In this document: positions 1 to 9,044 of the stretch, piece by piece
How positions within the stretch are numbered: the stretch's first letter is position 1
How the letters are laid out: every line of letters begins with the position of its first letter
Assembly: GCA_016791285.1 (NCBI GenBank)
Contig: JAEUMX010000271.1
Location: forward strand, 1-15,556
Reading direction: 5' to 3'
Source: Burkholderiales bacterium
GTDB taxonomy: Bacteria; Pseudomonadota; Gammaproteobacteria; Burkholderiales; JAEUMW01
DNA: 15,556 nt
Program-made: the position numbers and the translations under genes
Notes under the pieces: model-generated
The model's database searches: none
The model's input: the letters and a program-made list of their open reading frames with translations, nothing else
What the model was told of the DNA's origin: nothing

Positions 1-101
1 GCGTAGCGATGCACGACGGCGGCGAAGATGATCAGCGTCGCGCCGCCCATGAGGAAGGTGATGAGCCATTCCTCCAGGCGGTCGAGGATCTTCATGACCA
101 T
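1..101 (-). CDS. dctQ: TRAP transporter small permease (DctQ-like), N-terminal fragment
   Basis: Only the first 33 codons lie in the window; the gene continues past base 1. The peptide begins MVMKILDRLEEWLITFLMGG and runs into a hydrophobic stretch (ATLIIFAAVVHRY), which is the usual opening of DctQ: a short amphipathic head with an LEEWL-type motif, then the first of four membrane helices. DctQ is the small membrane subunit of tripartite C4-dicarboxylate (TRAP) transporters and works with the large permease DctM. The first ATG is preferred over the one two codons later because a G-rich Shine-Dalgarno (GGGGGGAG) lies about 6 bases ahead of it. It follows dctP on the same strand after 88 bases, the standard dctPQM order. 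Function is inferred from this short N-terminus plus context. Confidence 0.8.
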   Translation of the reverse strand, partial: MVMKILDRLEEWLITFLMGGATLIIFAAVVHRY

Positions 102-130
102 GTCGTTCTCCCCCCCGAGGGTCAACTGCG

Positions 131-171
131 CAAACGAAAACGCCCGCCGAACCTTAGCGGTGCAGCGGGCG
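131..171 (-). terminator. Intrinsic terminator-like hairpin between dctP and dctQ
   Basis: Read on the minus strand, CGCCCGC (171-165) pairs with GCGGGCG (147-141). The inner arms TGCACC and GGTTCG extend this to about 13 pairs with one mismatch around a GCTAA loop. It is followed at once by TTTTCGTTTG. It lies 18 bases after the dctP stop and before dctQ, so it may reduce read-through from the highly expressed binding-protein gene into the permease genes. The structure is seen; its efficiency is inferred. Confidence 0.75.
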
Positions 172-189
172 TCGCGCGGTCAAGGTTGA

Positions 190-1194
190 CTACAGCTTGG
201 CCGGATCGAAACCGGTTTCCTTGTAGATCGACTGGATCAGATCCTTGCCCACGCGCGAGGCCATCTCCTGGTGGACCGGGATCAGCGCCTTCTTGAGCGC
301 CAGCTTGTCCGCAGCGCTCGGGGTGAAGACCTCGGATTTGCCGGACTTCTTCACCGCATCGATCGACATGTCGTTCTCTTCCTTGGCGATCTTGTTGGCG
401 TACTCGGTGGATTCCTTCATCGCCTGCTCGAGTTGACCGCGCACATCCGCCGGCAGACCGTCCCAGAACTTCTTGTTGGTGATGACGGCATAGCCAAGGT
501 ATCCATGGTCGGTCATCGCGACCTGTTTCTGCACCTCGAACATCTTCTGCGTGTAGAGGTTCGACGGCGGATTCTCGGTGCCGTCGACCACGCCGGTCTG
601 CAGCGCCTGATAGACCTCGGAGAACGCCATCACCTGCGGGATCGCCTTCAGCGCGCGCATCTGCGCTTCGAGCACTTTCGACGACTGAATGCGCATCTTC
701 TGGCCTTTGTAGTCCTCGACCGTCTTGATCGGCTTGTTCGAGCTCATCACCTTGAAGCCGTTGTCCCAGTATGCGAGCCCCTTGATGCCCTTCGGCTCCA
801 GCTTGGCCAGGAGTTGTTGGCCGACGGGACCCTGAGTGACCTTGTGCAGCTGCACGTAACCGTCGAAGATGTACGGCAGATCGAACACTTCGAATTCCTT
901 CACCCCCAGCGGACCGAACTTCGCGAGCGAGGGCGCCAGCATCTGCACGGCACCCAACTGCAGCGCCTCCATTTCTTCCTTGTCCTTGTACAGCGTGCTG
1001 TTGGCATAGACCTCGACCTTCACCTTGCCCTTGGTGAGCTCGTCGGCGCGCTTCGCGAAATGCTCCGCGGCTTTGCCCTTCGGCGTGTCGTTGGCGACAA
1101 CGTGGCTGAACTTGATGACGATCGGACCCTGGGCGAGAACCGGACCCGTGACGAGCAGGCTTGCGGCGAGAACAACCGATGCGATGAACTTCAT
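190..1194 (-). CDS. dctP: TRAP transporter C4-dicarboxylate-binding periplasmic protein
   Basis: A 334-residue DctP-family substrate-binding protein that captures dicarboxylates such as succinate, malate or fumarate in the periplasm and delivers them to the DctQM permease. The start is set at the ATG opening MKFIASVVLAASLLVTG: an AGGGGA ribosome site lies about 9 bases upstream, and the reading frame then starts with a proper signal peptide (cleavage probably after Ala21, VLAQ). Family landmarks are KFSHVVANDTPKGK (28-41), the binding-site arginine in KMRIQSSKVLEA (Arg168, the conserved carboxylate-binding residue of TRAP proteins) and GVVDGTENPPSN (201-212). Length is normal for the family. 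It lies 52 bases after tilS on the same strand and is followed by a terminator-like hairpin and dctQ. A C4-dicarboxylate ligand is the likeliest, though related DctP proteins bind other organic acids. Confidence 0.93.
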   Translation of the reverse strand: MKFIASVVLAASLLVTGPVLAQGPIVIKFSHVVANDTPKGKAAEHFAKRADELTKGKVKVEVYANSTLYKDKEEMEALQLGAVQMLAPSLAKFGPLGVKEFEVFDLPYIFDGYVQLHKVTQGPVGQQLLAKLEPKGIKGLAYWDNGFKVMSSNKPIKTVEDYKGQKMRIQSSKVLEAQMRALKAIPQVMAFSEVYQALQTGVVDGTENPPSNLYTQKMFEVQKQVAMTDHGYLGYAVITNKKFWDGLPADVRGQLEQAMKESTEYANKIAKEENDMSIDAVKKSGKSEVFTPSAADKLALKKALIPVHQEMASRVGKDLIQSIYKETGFDPAKL

Positions 1195-1246
1195 GGATGC
1201 TTCCCCTCTCCTTGTTGCTGCCAGAACGATTCTGAGCAGATTTCTA

Positions 1247-2665
1247 TTAGTCTCGCGATTGTAACGACCCACTCACGGCAATACCAGCTTGCATCGCCGC
1301 GAGCCGCCATACGGGCGCGATCGACGGCTCGCCTGGACCGGCCTGCCACGCGCAGTCGATACCGATGCCGGGCACCCATACGAGGTGCTCGTCGCAGAAT
1401 AGCAGCGGCATGCGCGCCCGCCGCCAGGGTTCGATCCGATGCTCCTGCATCAGGTTCTTCAGGGTGCGTCGCGGTCGGCGGCAATCCGGCCGCATGCGCT
1501 CCCCGCCGCCTCGGCGCCTGAGCTCGACGTGCCGGCCGCAGAGCCGATGGAGCGCGATCCCCGCACCTTCCCCGTGCTCGAACAGTATCTCGCCCAGTCC
1601 GCCGGGCGCGGTGAGGACCGCTTCGCCGCGCCACGCGACGGACTCGTCGGTCGGCGGCAGGAGCGGGCGTAGTCGCACCGAACCCCGCTCGCAACGCAGC
1701 TCCGCATCGCCCAGCATGACGCACACGTGGGCGTCGCGGCGTGTTTGCAGGAGTTGGCGCACGACCTCATCGAGCCGGCGCGCCGGGGGCATCCCGGCGC
1801 CGCCCTGGCGCAGGAACCAGCGCAGGAGATTGCGCGCGCGCGGCTCTGACAGGTTGCGCAACGCTGCAACTTCGAGAGCGTGGTCGCGCACCGCGCCGCG
1901 CGCATCGGTCACCGCGAGCTCGTCCAGCAGTGCGGATGCCTCCTGAAACAGCCCGGCGGAGCGCGCGAACGCCTTGCGGTAGCCGGGGAAGCGTTCCTCG
2001 ATCAGCGGCATCACGCACGCGCGGAGAAAATTGCGGTCGAGCGCAGTGTCGGCGTTGCTCTCGTCCTCGACCCAAGCGAGTCCACCCGCCCGTGCATGCG
2101 CCTCCAGCTGCGACCGGGGCACCCCCAGGAGCGGGCGTACGATCGTGAGCGGCGGGCCCGTCCCGGCGTCCGCATCTGTTTCACGCCGCGGCGGGATTGC
2201 TCCGGCCCCGCGCGGACCGGCGCCGCGCAGCAACTGCAGCAGCAGCGTTTCCGCCTGGTCGTCCAGATGGTGCGCAAGCACGAGGATGCCGCGGGCGTGC
2301 TGCCGAAACGCGCGATAGCGCGCCCGCCGCGCCGCAGCCTCGAGGCTTTCGCCACGGCCACGATTCACCGCTACCCCAACGACGGTGAGGCGGATGCCGA
2401 GCGTGTCGCACAGATTGCGGCAGAATAGAGCCCACTCGCCTGCACGGGGGCTCAGACCATGATCGACGTGCAGCGCTTCGAGGCGGAAATCTCGCCGGCC
2501 GGCGAGCCGCGCGAGGCAATGCAGCAGGACCACGGAGTCGAGACCGCCGGAGAGCGCGACCGTGATGCGCGCACCCGAATCGAGATGCGCGTCGAGACTT
2601 GCCTCGACGCCTGCTACGAGCCCGTCGGCGTCGTCACTCGGCGGCGACTTCCTTGAAGCGGCCAT
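1247..2665 (-). CDS. tilS: tRNA(Ile)-lysidine synthase
   Basis: TilS attaches lysine to C34 of the CAU-anticodon isoleucine tRNA using ATP, switching its codon from AUG to AUA; it is cytoplasmic and normally essential. The N-terminal PP-loop ATPase has the signature SGGLDS at residues 39-44 and the following HVDHGL and [19 protein letters not shown] segments, all typical of TilS. The middle domain (about 240-320) matches the tRNA-binding TilS region. The C-terminal domain contains [20 protein letters not shown] and [20 protein letters not shown], as in the long (E. coli-type) form. The predicted product is 472 residues. The ATG at 2665 is the only reasonable in-frame start: it lies inside the end of accA, giving a 32-base overlap and probable translational coupling. 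The frame stays open further upstream inside accA, but that is not needed for the domain. The accA-tilS order is common in Betaproteobacteria. Confidence 0.93.
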   Translation of the reverse strand: MAASRKSPPSDDADGLVAGVEASLDAHLDSGARITVALSGGLDSVVLLHCLARLAGRRDFRLEALHVDHGLSPRAGEWALFCRNLCDTLGIRLTVVGVAVNRGRGESLEAAARRARYRAFRQHARGILVLAHHLDDQAETLLLQLLRGAGPRGAGAIPPRRETDADAGTGPPLTIVRPLLGVPRSQLEAHARAGGLAWVEDESNADTALDRNFLRACVMPLIEERFPGYRKAFARSAGLFQEASALLDELAVTDARGAVRDHALEVAALRNLSEPRARNLLRWFLRQGGAGMPPARRLDEVVRQLLQTRRDAHVCVMLGDAELRCERGSVRLRPLLPPTDESVAWRGEAVLTAPGGLGEILFEHGEGAGIALHRLCGRHVELRRRGGGERMRPDCRRPRRTLKNLMQEHRIEPWRRARMPLLFCDEHLVWVPGIGIDCAWQAGPGEPSIAPVWRLAAMQAGIAVSGSLQSRD

Positions 2666-3602
2666 AGGCCATGATCTTCTCGAAGCGGGCCTCCATGAGT
2701 GCGTCGAGCGTCTTCTCACGCACCTGGCGCAACCCTTCCGTGAGCGCCTTCTTCATGTTGATCATCATCGCGTCGTAGTCCCGATGGGCGCCGCCTGGCG
2801 GTTCCGACACGATGCGGTCGACGAGCCCGAGCGTCTTCAGTCGCGTCGCGGTCACGCCCAGGGCCTCGGCAGCCTCCTGTGCGTGTTCTGCGCTCTTCCA
2901 CAGGATCGAAGCGCAGCCCTCGGGCGAAATGACGGAGTAGGTCGCGTACTGGAGCATCTGCACCGCGTCGCCCACGGCGATCGCGAGCGCACCGCCCGAG
3001 CCGCCCTCCCCGATCACCGTGCAGATGGTCGGCACCCGCAACTGCGCCATCTCGAAAAGATTGCGGCCGATCGCCTCGGACTGACCCCGCTCTTCCGCTC
3101 CGACGCCGGGATAGGCACCGGGCGTGTCGATGAAGGTGAGCACCGGGATCTCGAACTTCTCGGCGAGCTTCATCAGCCGCAGCGCCTTGCGATAGCCCTC
3201 GGGCTTCGGCATGCCGAAGTTGCGGTGGATCTTTTCCTTGGTATCGCGGCCCTTCTGATGCCCGATCACCACGACCGACTGCCCGTTGAAGCGCGCGAGG
3301 CCGCCGACGATCGCCGGGTCGTCGGCGAAGGCGCGATCCCCGTGCAACTCCTCGAAATCGGTGCACAGCCGCTGCACGTAGTCGAGCGTGTACGGCCGCG
3401 CCGGGTGACGCGCGACCTGCGCGATCTGCCACGCGTTGAGCTTGCCGTAGATCTCCTTGGTGAGGCCGTCGCTCTTTTTCTGCAGGCGCGCGATCTCTTC
3501 CGAGATGTCGACCGCCGAGTCTTCCTGCACGTAGCGCAGCTCGTCGATCTTCGCCTCCAGTTCCGCGATCGGCTGCTCGAACTCGAGAAAGGTAATCTTC
3601 AT
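2634..3602 (-). CDS. accA: Acetyl-CoA carboxylase carboxyltransferase subunit alpha
   Basis: AccA, with AccD, transfers the carboxyl group from carboxybiotin to acetyl-CoA to make malonyl-CoA, the first committed step of fatty acid synthesis. At 322 residues it is very close to the E. coli length. The N-terminal helical segment (1-60) is followed by the crotonase-like fold. Landmarks are [17 protein letters not shown] (85-101), [11 protein letters not shown] (114-124), [17 protein letters not shown] (128-144), [20 protein letters not shown] (159-178), the oxyanion-hole loop [11 protein letters not shown] (198-208) and [14 protein letters not shown] (223-236). The ATG opening [19 protein letters not shown] is the standard start; the ribosome site ahead of it is weak. 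Its 3' end overlaps tilS by 32 bases. It lies 63 bases after ggt on the same strand. I see no clear own promoter or terminator in that gap. Confidence 0.97.
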   Translation of the reverse strand: MKITFLEFEQPIAELEAKIDELRYVQEDSAVDISEEIARLQKKSDGLTKEIYGKLNAWQIAQVARHPARPYTLDYVQRLCTDFEELHGDRAFADDPAIVGGLARFNGQSVVVIGHQKGRDTKEKIHRNFGMPKPEGYRKALRLMKLAEKFEIPVLTFIDTPGAYPGVGAEERGQSEAIGRNLFEMAQLRVPTICTVIGEGGSGGALAIAVGDAVQMLQYATYSVISPEGCASILWKSAEHAQEAAEALGVTATRLKTLGLVDRIVSEPPGGAHRDYDAMMINMKKALTEGLRQVREKTLDALMEARFEKIMAYGRFKEVAAE

Positions 3603-3665
3603 GACGAGCGCGTCGGCCTCGATAGTGGAACCGGCCCGGATTCTACCGCAAATGCCTGCCGCCGT

Positions 3666-5360
3666 TCAGAACCAGGCCCTCTCGCCGATTTGCCCGCGCG
3701 GATCGGAGGCCGCCTGGGCACGGCCGCTCGCGCGCTCGACGTGCACCGCCTGCATGTTGCCCCAGCGCCGGCGCGCGACCGTAACGATGTGCCCGCGGCG
3801 CTCGAGCGCGGTGCGCCAGGCGACCGGAAAATCCTCCGGCTCGACCTCCACGCGGTCGGGCAGGAACTGATGGTGAAAGCGCGGCGCCGCCACCATTGCC
3901 GCGAGCGTCCAGTCCGGGTCGTGCAGATAGTCGAGCACGGCGAGCAGCACCATGCTGACGATGCGCGAGCCGCCTGGCGTACCGAGCACGAGCACGCCGC
4001 GCTCGTCCTCGACGAAAGTCGGTGACATCGACGACAGCGGGCGCTTGCCAGGCGCGATTGCGTTCGGGGGGCCGCCGACGAGTCCGTACGCGTTCGGCAC
4101 GCCCGGCGCGATCGCGAAGTCGTCCATCTCGTCGTTGAGCAACACGCCGGTCGTACCGGCGACGAAGCCGCCGCCGAACGGAAGATTGAGGCTCAGCGTC
4201 GCGGCAACCCGGTTGCCCTCCGCGTCCACGATCGAGAAGTGCGTGGTGCTCGTGCCGCAGGGAATGGCAGCGGCGTCTGCGCCCAATTCCGCGCTGGAAG
4301 TCGCGCGCTCCATGCCGATGTTGGCGGCACGGGACGCGGCATAGGTTGCGGAGGCCAGCCGCTCGGCCGGCACCTGGACGAAGGCGGGGTCGCCGAGGTA
4401 GCGCACGCGGTCCTGGTAAGCGCGCCGCAGCGCCTCCACCACGAGGTGCGCTCGGGCACCGCCGTCCAGCGTGGCGAGCGGAAACTCGCGCAGGATGTTC
4501 AGGGCCTGTGCCAGCGTGAGGCCGCCCGCCGAGGGCAACGGCACGGTCGTGATCGTCGCGTCGAAATAGCGGATCCTCTGCGGCGTACGCTCCGCTATGC
4601 GGTAGCGACGCAGATCCTCCAGGGTCCAGATGCCGCCGCCGGCTCGCACGCTCGCCACCAGCTCCGCCGCGACCGGTCCATCGTAGAAGCCGTCGCGCCC
4701 GCGATCGACGAGCGCCTCGAGCGTGCGCGCGAGCCCGGGCTGATCCAGCCGGAAGCCTTCGGCTGGCGCCTTGCCGTCATCGAGAAAGATCGACGCCGCA
4801 GCGGTGTTTCGCCCGAGCGCCGGCTGGCGCAGGCGAGCCATTTCGACATAGCGCGCGTCCACCCGGAAGCCTTTGCGTGCGAGCCTGATGGCCGGCGCGA
4901 GTGTCTGTGCGAGAGGCAGGCGGCCGTAACGCGTACCGATCCATGCGAACGCGGCCGGCGTGCCCGGAATCGCGGCCGCCCGTGCCCCCATGAGCGAGCT
5001 GTCCGGTAGCGGCTTGTCATCGGCGTCGAGGAACATGGTGGCGGTCGCGCCAAGGGGCGCCACCTCCCGTCCATCGACCACCACTTCGAAACCGTCGCGC
5101 GCTCGGTGCAGGAGCCAGAAGCCGCCGCCGCCGAGGCCCGAGCCGAAGGGCTCCACCACCGCCAGCGCCGCGCTCACCGCGACCGCGGCATCGAAGGCGT
5201 TGCCGCCTGCCGCCAGCACCGCTTCGCCGGCGCGGGTTGCGAGCGGATGCGCGCTCGCGATGGCCGCTGTCGGCGGGGCCGCGCGCCCCTCAGCGGGACC
5301 GGCCAGCAGCAACGAGACGAGGAGTGAAGCGAGAAAAACCCGGGCGGGCGATGTCGGCAC
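3666..5360 (-). CDS. ggt: Gamma-glutamyltransferase (gamma-glutamyltranspeptidase)
   Basis: A periplasmic N-terminal nucleophile hydrolase that removes or transfers the gamma-glutamyl group of glutathione and related compounds. It is made as a 564-residue precursor and cleaves itself into two subunits. Visible features are a signal peptide (about 1-26, ending PAEGRA), GGNAFDAAVAVSAALAVVEP (52-71) and GSGLGGGGFW (73-82). The substrate-carboxylate arginine lies in VDGREVAP (Arg98). The self-cleavage site and nucleophile lie in STTHFSIVD (Thr372). LLNDEMDDF (407-415), KRPLSSMSPT (439-448, Ser443-Ser444) and GTPGGSRI (460-467) complete the active site. All residues I can compare with E. coli Ggt are present, so it should be active. 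The start is a GTG with a poor ribosome site, 18 bases after the upstream lipoprotein gene; no better in-frame start precedes the signal peptide. It is probably cotranscribed with its upstream neighbours. Confidence 0.94.
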   Translation of the reverse strand: MPTSPARVFLASLLVSLLLAGPAEGRAAPPTAAIASAHPLATRAGEAVLAAGGNAFDAAVAVSAALAVVEPFGSGLGGGGFWLLHRARDGFEVVVDGREVAPLGATATMFLDADDKPLPDSSLMGARAAAIPGTPAAFAWIGTRYGRLPLAQTLAPAIRLARKGFRVDARYVEMARLRQPALGRNTAAASIFLDDGKAPAEGFRLDQPGLARTLEALVDRGRDGFYDGPVAAELVASVRAGGGIWTLEDLRRYRIAERTPQRIRYFDATITTVPLPSAGGLTLAQALNILREFPLATLDGGARAHLVVEALRRAYQDRVRYLGDPAFVQVPAERLASATYAASRAANIGMERATSSAELGADAAAIPCGTSTTHFSIVDAEGNRVAATLSLNLPFGGGFVAGTTGVLLNDEMDDFAIAPGVPNAYGLVGGPPNAIAPGKRPLSSMSPTFVEDERGVLVLGTPGGSRIVSMVLLAVLDYLHDPDWTLAAMVAAPRFHHQFLPDRVEVEPEDFPVAWRTALERRGHIVTVARRRWGNMQAVHVERASGRAQAASDPRGQIGERAWF

Positions 5361-5378
5361 GGGTGCGTGCGCGCGCCG

Positions 5379-5942
5379 CTACCAGCCCCAGTAGGGCGGC
5401 AGCCCGTACCAGTAAGGCCCCCAGGCCGGGCCGTACCAGTAAGGCCCCCACGGCGGCCCGTACCAGAACGGCCCACCCCAGTAGGGGCCGTAATACGGCG
5501 GCGCGTACACCACGATCGGCCACAGGTGCACGCTTTCGATGCGCAGCCGCGGGAAACTGTAAGGCGCGCCGTCGACGGTGCCGGCGGTCACGCCTTCCAC
5601 CGTCCCGAGCACGGTGAGGCTGCGATCCTTCGCGTACACCGCCGGGTCGTAGAATCCCGGCCCGCAGGCCAAGAAGCGGCCGAAGCTCGCGTCCGTGATC
5701 TGCGGGCGCGCGGACGCATCGAGCGGACGGCTCAGGATCGTGATGCAGGTTGCCGTCGCCTCGGGCTTGACCTCCAGGATGCTGCCGCCCCAGCGCACGC
5801 GCTCGCCCGTGCCGGCGCCCGCTCCATCGCGCACGACGCTCGGCGTCACGGTCGAGAGATTGGGTGCTTCGAGCGATTTCGGCACCGACACGCAGCCTGC
5901 GCTCAGGATCGCGACGAGCAGGGCGCAGCAAAGAGCTCTCAT
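5379..5942 (-). CDS. Slp-family outer-membrane lipoprotein with W/Y/G/P-rich tail
   Basis: A 187-residue lipoprotein. The signal peptide ends in the lipobox LSAGC, so lipidation would be at Cys17. Residues 48-142 follow the Slp/YeaY pattern: RVRWGGSILEVKP, then TCITILSRPLDASARPQ, DASFGRFLACGPGFYDPAVY and a final GTVDGAPYSFPRLRIESVHLW. Slp is a starvation- and stationary-phase-linked outer-membrane lipoprotein in E. coli whose biochemical role is not settled. The last 42 residues (146-187) are unusual, being almost only Tyr, Trp, Gly and Pro with a nine-residue tandem repeat. The ATG at 5942 has no strong ribosome site and lies 30 bases after the RND pump gene, so it may depend on read-through or coupling. 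It could serve as an envelope accessory to the efflux genes, but that is only suggested by position. Confidence 0.85.
   Translation of the reverse strand: MRALCCALLVAILSAGCVSVPKSLEAPNLSTVTPSVVRDGAGAGTGERVRWGGSILEVKPEATATCITILSRPLDASARPQITDASFGRFLACGPGFYDPAVYAKDRSLTVLGTVEGVTAGTVDGAPYSFPRLRIESVHLWPIVVYAPPYYGPYWGGPFWYGPPWGPYWYGPAWGPYWYGLPPYWGW
5404..5457. repeat. 27-bp tandem repeat encoding the aromatic lipoprotein tail
   Basis: Two adjacent 27-base units (5404-5430 and 5431-5457) share their first 20 bases exactly (CCGTACCAGTAAGGCCCCCA) and differ in the last seven. A third, decayed unit begins at 5458 (CCGTACCAGAACGGCCCACC). In the lipoprotein frame they give PAWGPYWYG and PPWGPYWYG, so the unit is a whole number of codons. 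It looks like repeat expansion inside the gene. Confidence 0.85.
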
Positions 5943-5972
5943 GATGGTTGGCGTTTCATGGCGGACACTCGC

Positions 5973-8900
5973 TCAGACTGACACCGCCACGCTTCGTTCG
6001 GGCACCGGCGCGATGCGGAACCACGCCGCGTACAGCGCCGGCACGAAGTACACGGTGAGCACGGTCGCGACCAGGAGTCCGCCCATGATGGCGATCGCCA
6101 TCGGTCCCCAGAACGTGCTGCGAGCGAGCGGGATCATCGCCAGGATCGCCGCCGCCGCCGTCAGCACGATCGGACGGAAGCGCCGCACCGTCGCCTCCAC
6201 GACCGCCTGCCAGGGCGTGTGTCCCGCCTTGATGTCCTGATCGATCTGATCGACCAGTATCACCGAGTTGCGCATGATCATCCCGGACAGAGCAATCGCG
6301 CCCAGCATCGCCACGAACCCGAACGGCACGCGGAAGACGAGCAGGAAGAACGTCACGCCGATCAGCCCGAGCGGCGCCGTGAGGAGCACGAGCAGCATGC
6401 GGCTTACGCTTTGCAGCTGGATCATGAGGAGCGTCACGATGACGATCACCATCACCGGCACCACCGCCGCGACGGACCGCTGTCCCTTGCGGCTTTCCTC
6501 CACCGCGCCGCCGACCTCGATCTGGTAGTCGTCCGGCAGCCCGGCGCGTATCGGGTCGAGCGCGGGGTCGATGCGCGCCGTGACGTCGGGCGCCTGCACG
6601 GCACCGGCGATGTCGCCGCGCACGGTGACGGTGGGCAACCGGTTGCGGCGCCAGATGATCGGTTCCTCGAAATCGTAGCAAATGGTCACCACCTGCGAGA
6701 GCGGAATCGAGCGTCCGCTCTGGGTGTAGATGTTGATGTCCTTGAGGTTGCGAAGATCGAGGCGCTCGTCCGGCTGCGCTCGCGCGAGCACCTCGATCAG
6801 CTTGTCCTGCTCGCGGTAGAAAGTCACGCTGTGGCCGGTGAGCACGGCGTTGACGAAGGCCGAGAGATCCTGCGAGCTCACGCCCACGACGCGCGCCTTG
6901 TTCTGATCCACTTCGAGCCGCACCATCTTCGACGGTTCGTTCCAGTCGAGGTGAACGTTGTGGGCCGCCGGGTGCGCACGCACCACCGCCGCCACGCGCT
7001 CGGCGATTTGCCGCACGCGCGCGGGATCCTCGCCGCTCACACGAAACTGCAGCGGCCAGCCGATGGGCGGACCGTTCTCCAGACGCTGCACACGCCCGCG
7101 CACCATCGGGAAATCGTCTTCGAGCGCGCGCAGCAGACGCGCCATCACGCGCTCGCGGGCTTCGTTGTCGCGCGTGACCAGGACGTATTGCGCGAAGTTG
7201 TCATGGCTCAACTGCTGGTCGAGCGGCAGGTAGAACCGCGGCGAGCCGCCGCCCACGTACGACACGTGGTTGACGATGTCGTCGTCGCCCGCGAGCACCC
7301 GGTCGAAGCGCTCGACCTCGGTTTGCGTCGCGCGGATCGACGCACCGCCGGGCAGCCACAGATCCACCAGCAGTTCCGGACGGTTCGCCGACGGGAAGAA
7401 CTGCTGCTCCACGAAGCCGAATCCGACGAGCGCGGCGAGGAAGAGCGCGATGGTGGCAACGATGACGGTCCTGCGCTGCGTGAGACACCACTCGACGCTC
7501 TCCCGCAGCCGCCGGTAGAACGGGCTCGCATAGACGTCCGTGTGACCACTGCTGCCCGCGCCGGAGTCGGGCAGAATCCTGAAGCCGATCACGGGGGTGA
7601 AGACGACCGCCGCAATCCACGAGACGAGCAGCGCCGTGACCACGACCACGAAGATGGAGAAGGTGTATTCCCCCGCCGCCGAGCGCGCGAAGCCGACCGG
7701 AATGAAGCCGGCCGCCGTGACGAGCGTGCCGGTCAGCATCGGAAAGGCGGCCGTCGTGTAGGCGAAACTCGCCGCACGGAAGCGATCCCAGCCTTGTTCC
7801 ATCTTGATCACCATCATCTCCGTCGAGATGATGGCGTCGTCGACCAGCAGGCCGAGCGCGATGATGAGCGCGCCGAGCGAGATGCGCTGGAGCGCCACGC
7901 CGAAGATCAGCATGAACAGGAAGGTGCACGCGAGCACCAGCGGGATCGACAGCGCCACGACCATTCCGGCGCGCAGCCCCAGGCTCACGAAGCTTACGCC
8001 GAGCACGATCACGAGCGCCTCCAGCAGCGTCTGCATGAACTCGTTCACGGAGCGCTCGACCACCCGCGGCTGATCGGCGACCTGGTACATGTCGATGCCG
8101 ACCGGCAGACGCGCCTTCACCGCCGCCATCGCGTGGCCGAGGTTCTCGCCCAGGGCGAGCACGTTGCCACCGCTCACCATGGAGATCGCAAGGCCGATGG
8201 CAGGCTCGCCGCGATAGCGCATCTTCATCGTGGGTGGATCGACATAGTCGCGGTACACGTGCGCGATGTCGCCCAGCCGGAACAGGCGGCCGTTGGCGCG
8301 AATGCCGATCTCGCGCAGGCTCTCGATCGATTCGAAATCGCCGGTGATGCGGATATGGACGCGGTCGCTCGCAGTCTCGACGCTGCCGGTCGGCGCCACC
8401 GCGTTCTGGGCGCGCAACGTGTTGAAGATGAGCAGCGGATCGATGTTCAGCGTCGCGAGTTTCTTGTGCGAGAGCTCGATGTAGATCTTCTCGTCCTGCA
8501 CGCCGACGAGCTCCACCTTCGACACGTCCGGCAGCCGCAGCAGGGTCTGCCGCACATCCTCCACCACGTCCTTCAACTCGGCGTGCGTAAAGCCCTCGCT
8601 GGTGAACGCGTAGAGCGTGCCGAAAGTGTCGCCGAATTCGTCGTTGAAGTACGGGCCGCGGATCCCGCCCGGCAGGCGGTCGCGCACGTCGGACACCTTC
8701 TTGCGCACCTGATACCAGGTCTCGGGCACGAGCTTTGGCTGCGTCGAATCCTTCAGCGTGACGAAGATCAGCGACTCGCCGGGCTTCGAATAGCTGCGCA
8801 CGTGATCCAGCCACGGCGTCTCCTGCAGCTTCTTCTCGATGCGGTCGGTGACCTGCTGTTCGATCTCGGCGGCAGTCGCGCCCGGCCACAGCGTGCGCAC

Positions 8901-9044
8901 CACCATGACCTTCACGGTGAAGTCCGGATCCTCGGCCCGGCCGAGCTTGAAATAGGCGAACACCCCGGCCACCAGCAGCGCGGCCATGAGATAGAGCGTC
9001 AGCACCTGGTGGCGCAGCGCCCACTCGGACAGGTTGACGCTCAC
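5973..9044 (-). CDS. RND-family efflux pump, inner-membrane permease
   Basis: A 1023-residue proton-driven transporter of the hydrophobe/amphiphile (HAE1, AcrB-like) type. It has the usual layout: membrane helix 1 at about 14-34, a large periplasmic loop to about 335, helices 2-6 (about 338-488), a linker, helix 7 (about 526-546), a second periplasmic loop and helices 8-12 (about 858-1008). The proton-relay aspartates of helix 4 are present in GLLVDDAIIST (Asp402, Asp403). In helix 10 the AcrB lysine is replaced by arginine in ALSGMIMRNSVILVDQ (Arg925), a substitution I associate with a distinct subgroup of these pumps. The start is GTG, and its GTGA overlaps the adaptor stop, implying coupling. 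No outer-membrane channel gene is present, so a TolC-type protein would have to come from elsewhere. Substrates cannot be inferred. Confidence 0.94.
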   Translation of the reverse strand: MSVNLSEWALRHQVLTLYLMAALLVAGVFAYFKLGRAEDPDFTVKVMVVRTLWPGATAAEIEQQVTDRIEKKLQETPWLDHVRSYSKPGESLIFVTLKDSTQPKLVPETWYQVRKKVSDVRDRLPGGIRGPYFNDEFGDTFGTLYAFTSEGFTHAELKDVVEDVRQTLLRLPDVSKVELVGVQDEKIYIELSHKKLATLNIDPLLIFNTLRAQNAVAPTGSVETASDRVHIRITGDFESIESLREIGIRANGRLFRLGDIAHVYRDYVDPPTMKMRYRGEPAIGLAISMVSGGNVLALGENLGHAMAAVKARLPVGIDMYQVADQPRVVERSVNEFMQTLLEALVIVLGVSFVSLGLRAGMVVALSIPLVLACTFLFMLIFGVALQRISLGALIIALGLLVDDAIISTEMMVIKMEQGWDRFRAASFAYTTAAFPMLTGTLVTAAGFIPVGFARSAAGEYTFSIFVVVVTALLVSWIAAVVFTPVIGFRILPDSGAGSSGHTDVYASPFYRRLRESVEWCLTQRRTVIVATIALFLAALVGFGFVEQQFFPSANRPELLVDLWLPGGASIRATQTEVERFDRVLAGDDDIVNHVSYVGGGSPRFYLPLDQQLSHDNFAQYVLVTRDNEARERVMARLLRALEDDFPMVRGRVQRLENGPPIGWPLQFRVSGEDPARVRQIAERVAAVVRAHPAAHNVHLDWNEPSKMVRLEVDQNKARVVGVSSQDLSAFVNAVLTGHSVTFYREQDKLIEVLARAQPDERLDLRNLKDINIYTQSGRSIPLSQVVTICYDFEEPIIWRRNRLPTVTVRGDIAGAVQAPDVTARIDPALDPIRAGLPDDYQIEVGGAVEESRKGQRSVAAVVPVMVIVIVTLLMIQLQSVSRMLLVLLTAPLGLIGVTFFLLVFRVPFGFVAMLGAIALSGMIMRNSVILVDQIDQDIKAGHTPWQAVVEATVRRFRPIVLTAAAAILAMIPLARSTFWGPMAIAIMGGLLVATVLTVYFVPALYAAWFRIAPVPERSVAVSV

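Noticed and set aside
1195..1246. Sigma-54 promoter ahead of dctP
   Set aside because: A TGGCAG on the minus strand resembles the -24 element, but no TTGC lies at the required distance.
271..1521. Long plus-strand open frame opposite dctP and the end of tilS
   Set aside because: Composition (Arg/Leu/His-rich) and lack of any domain mark it as a shadow of the minus-strand genes.
2562..4025. Long plus-strand open frame opposite accA and parts of tilS and ggt
   Set aside because: It spans the boundaries of well-identified minus-strand genes and has no family features.
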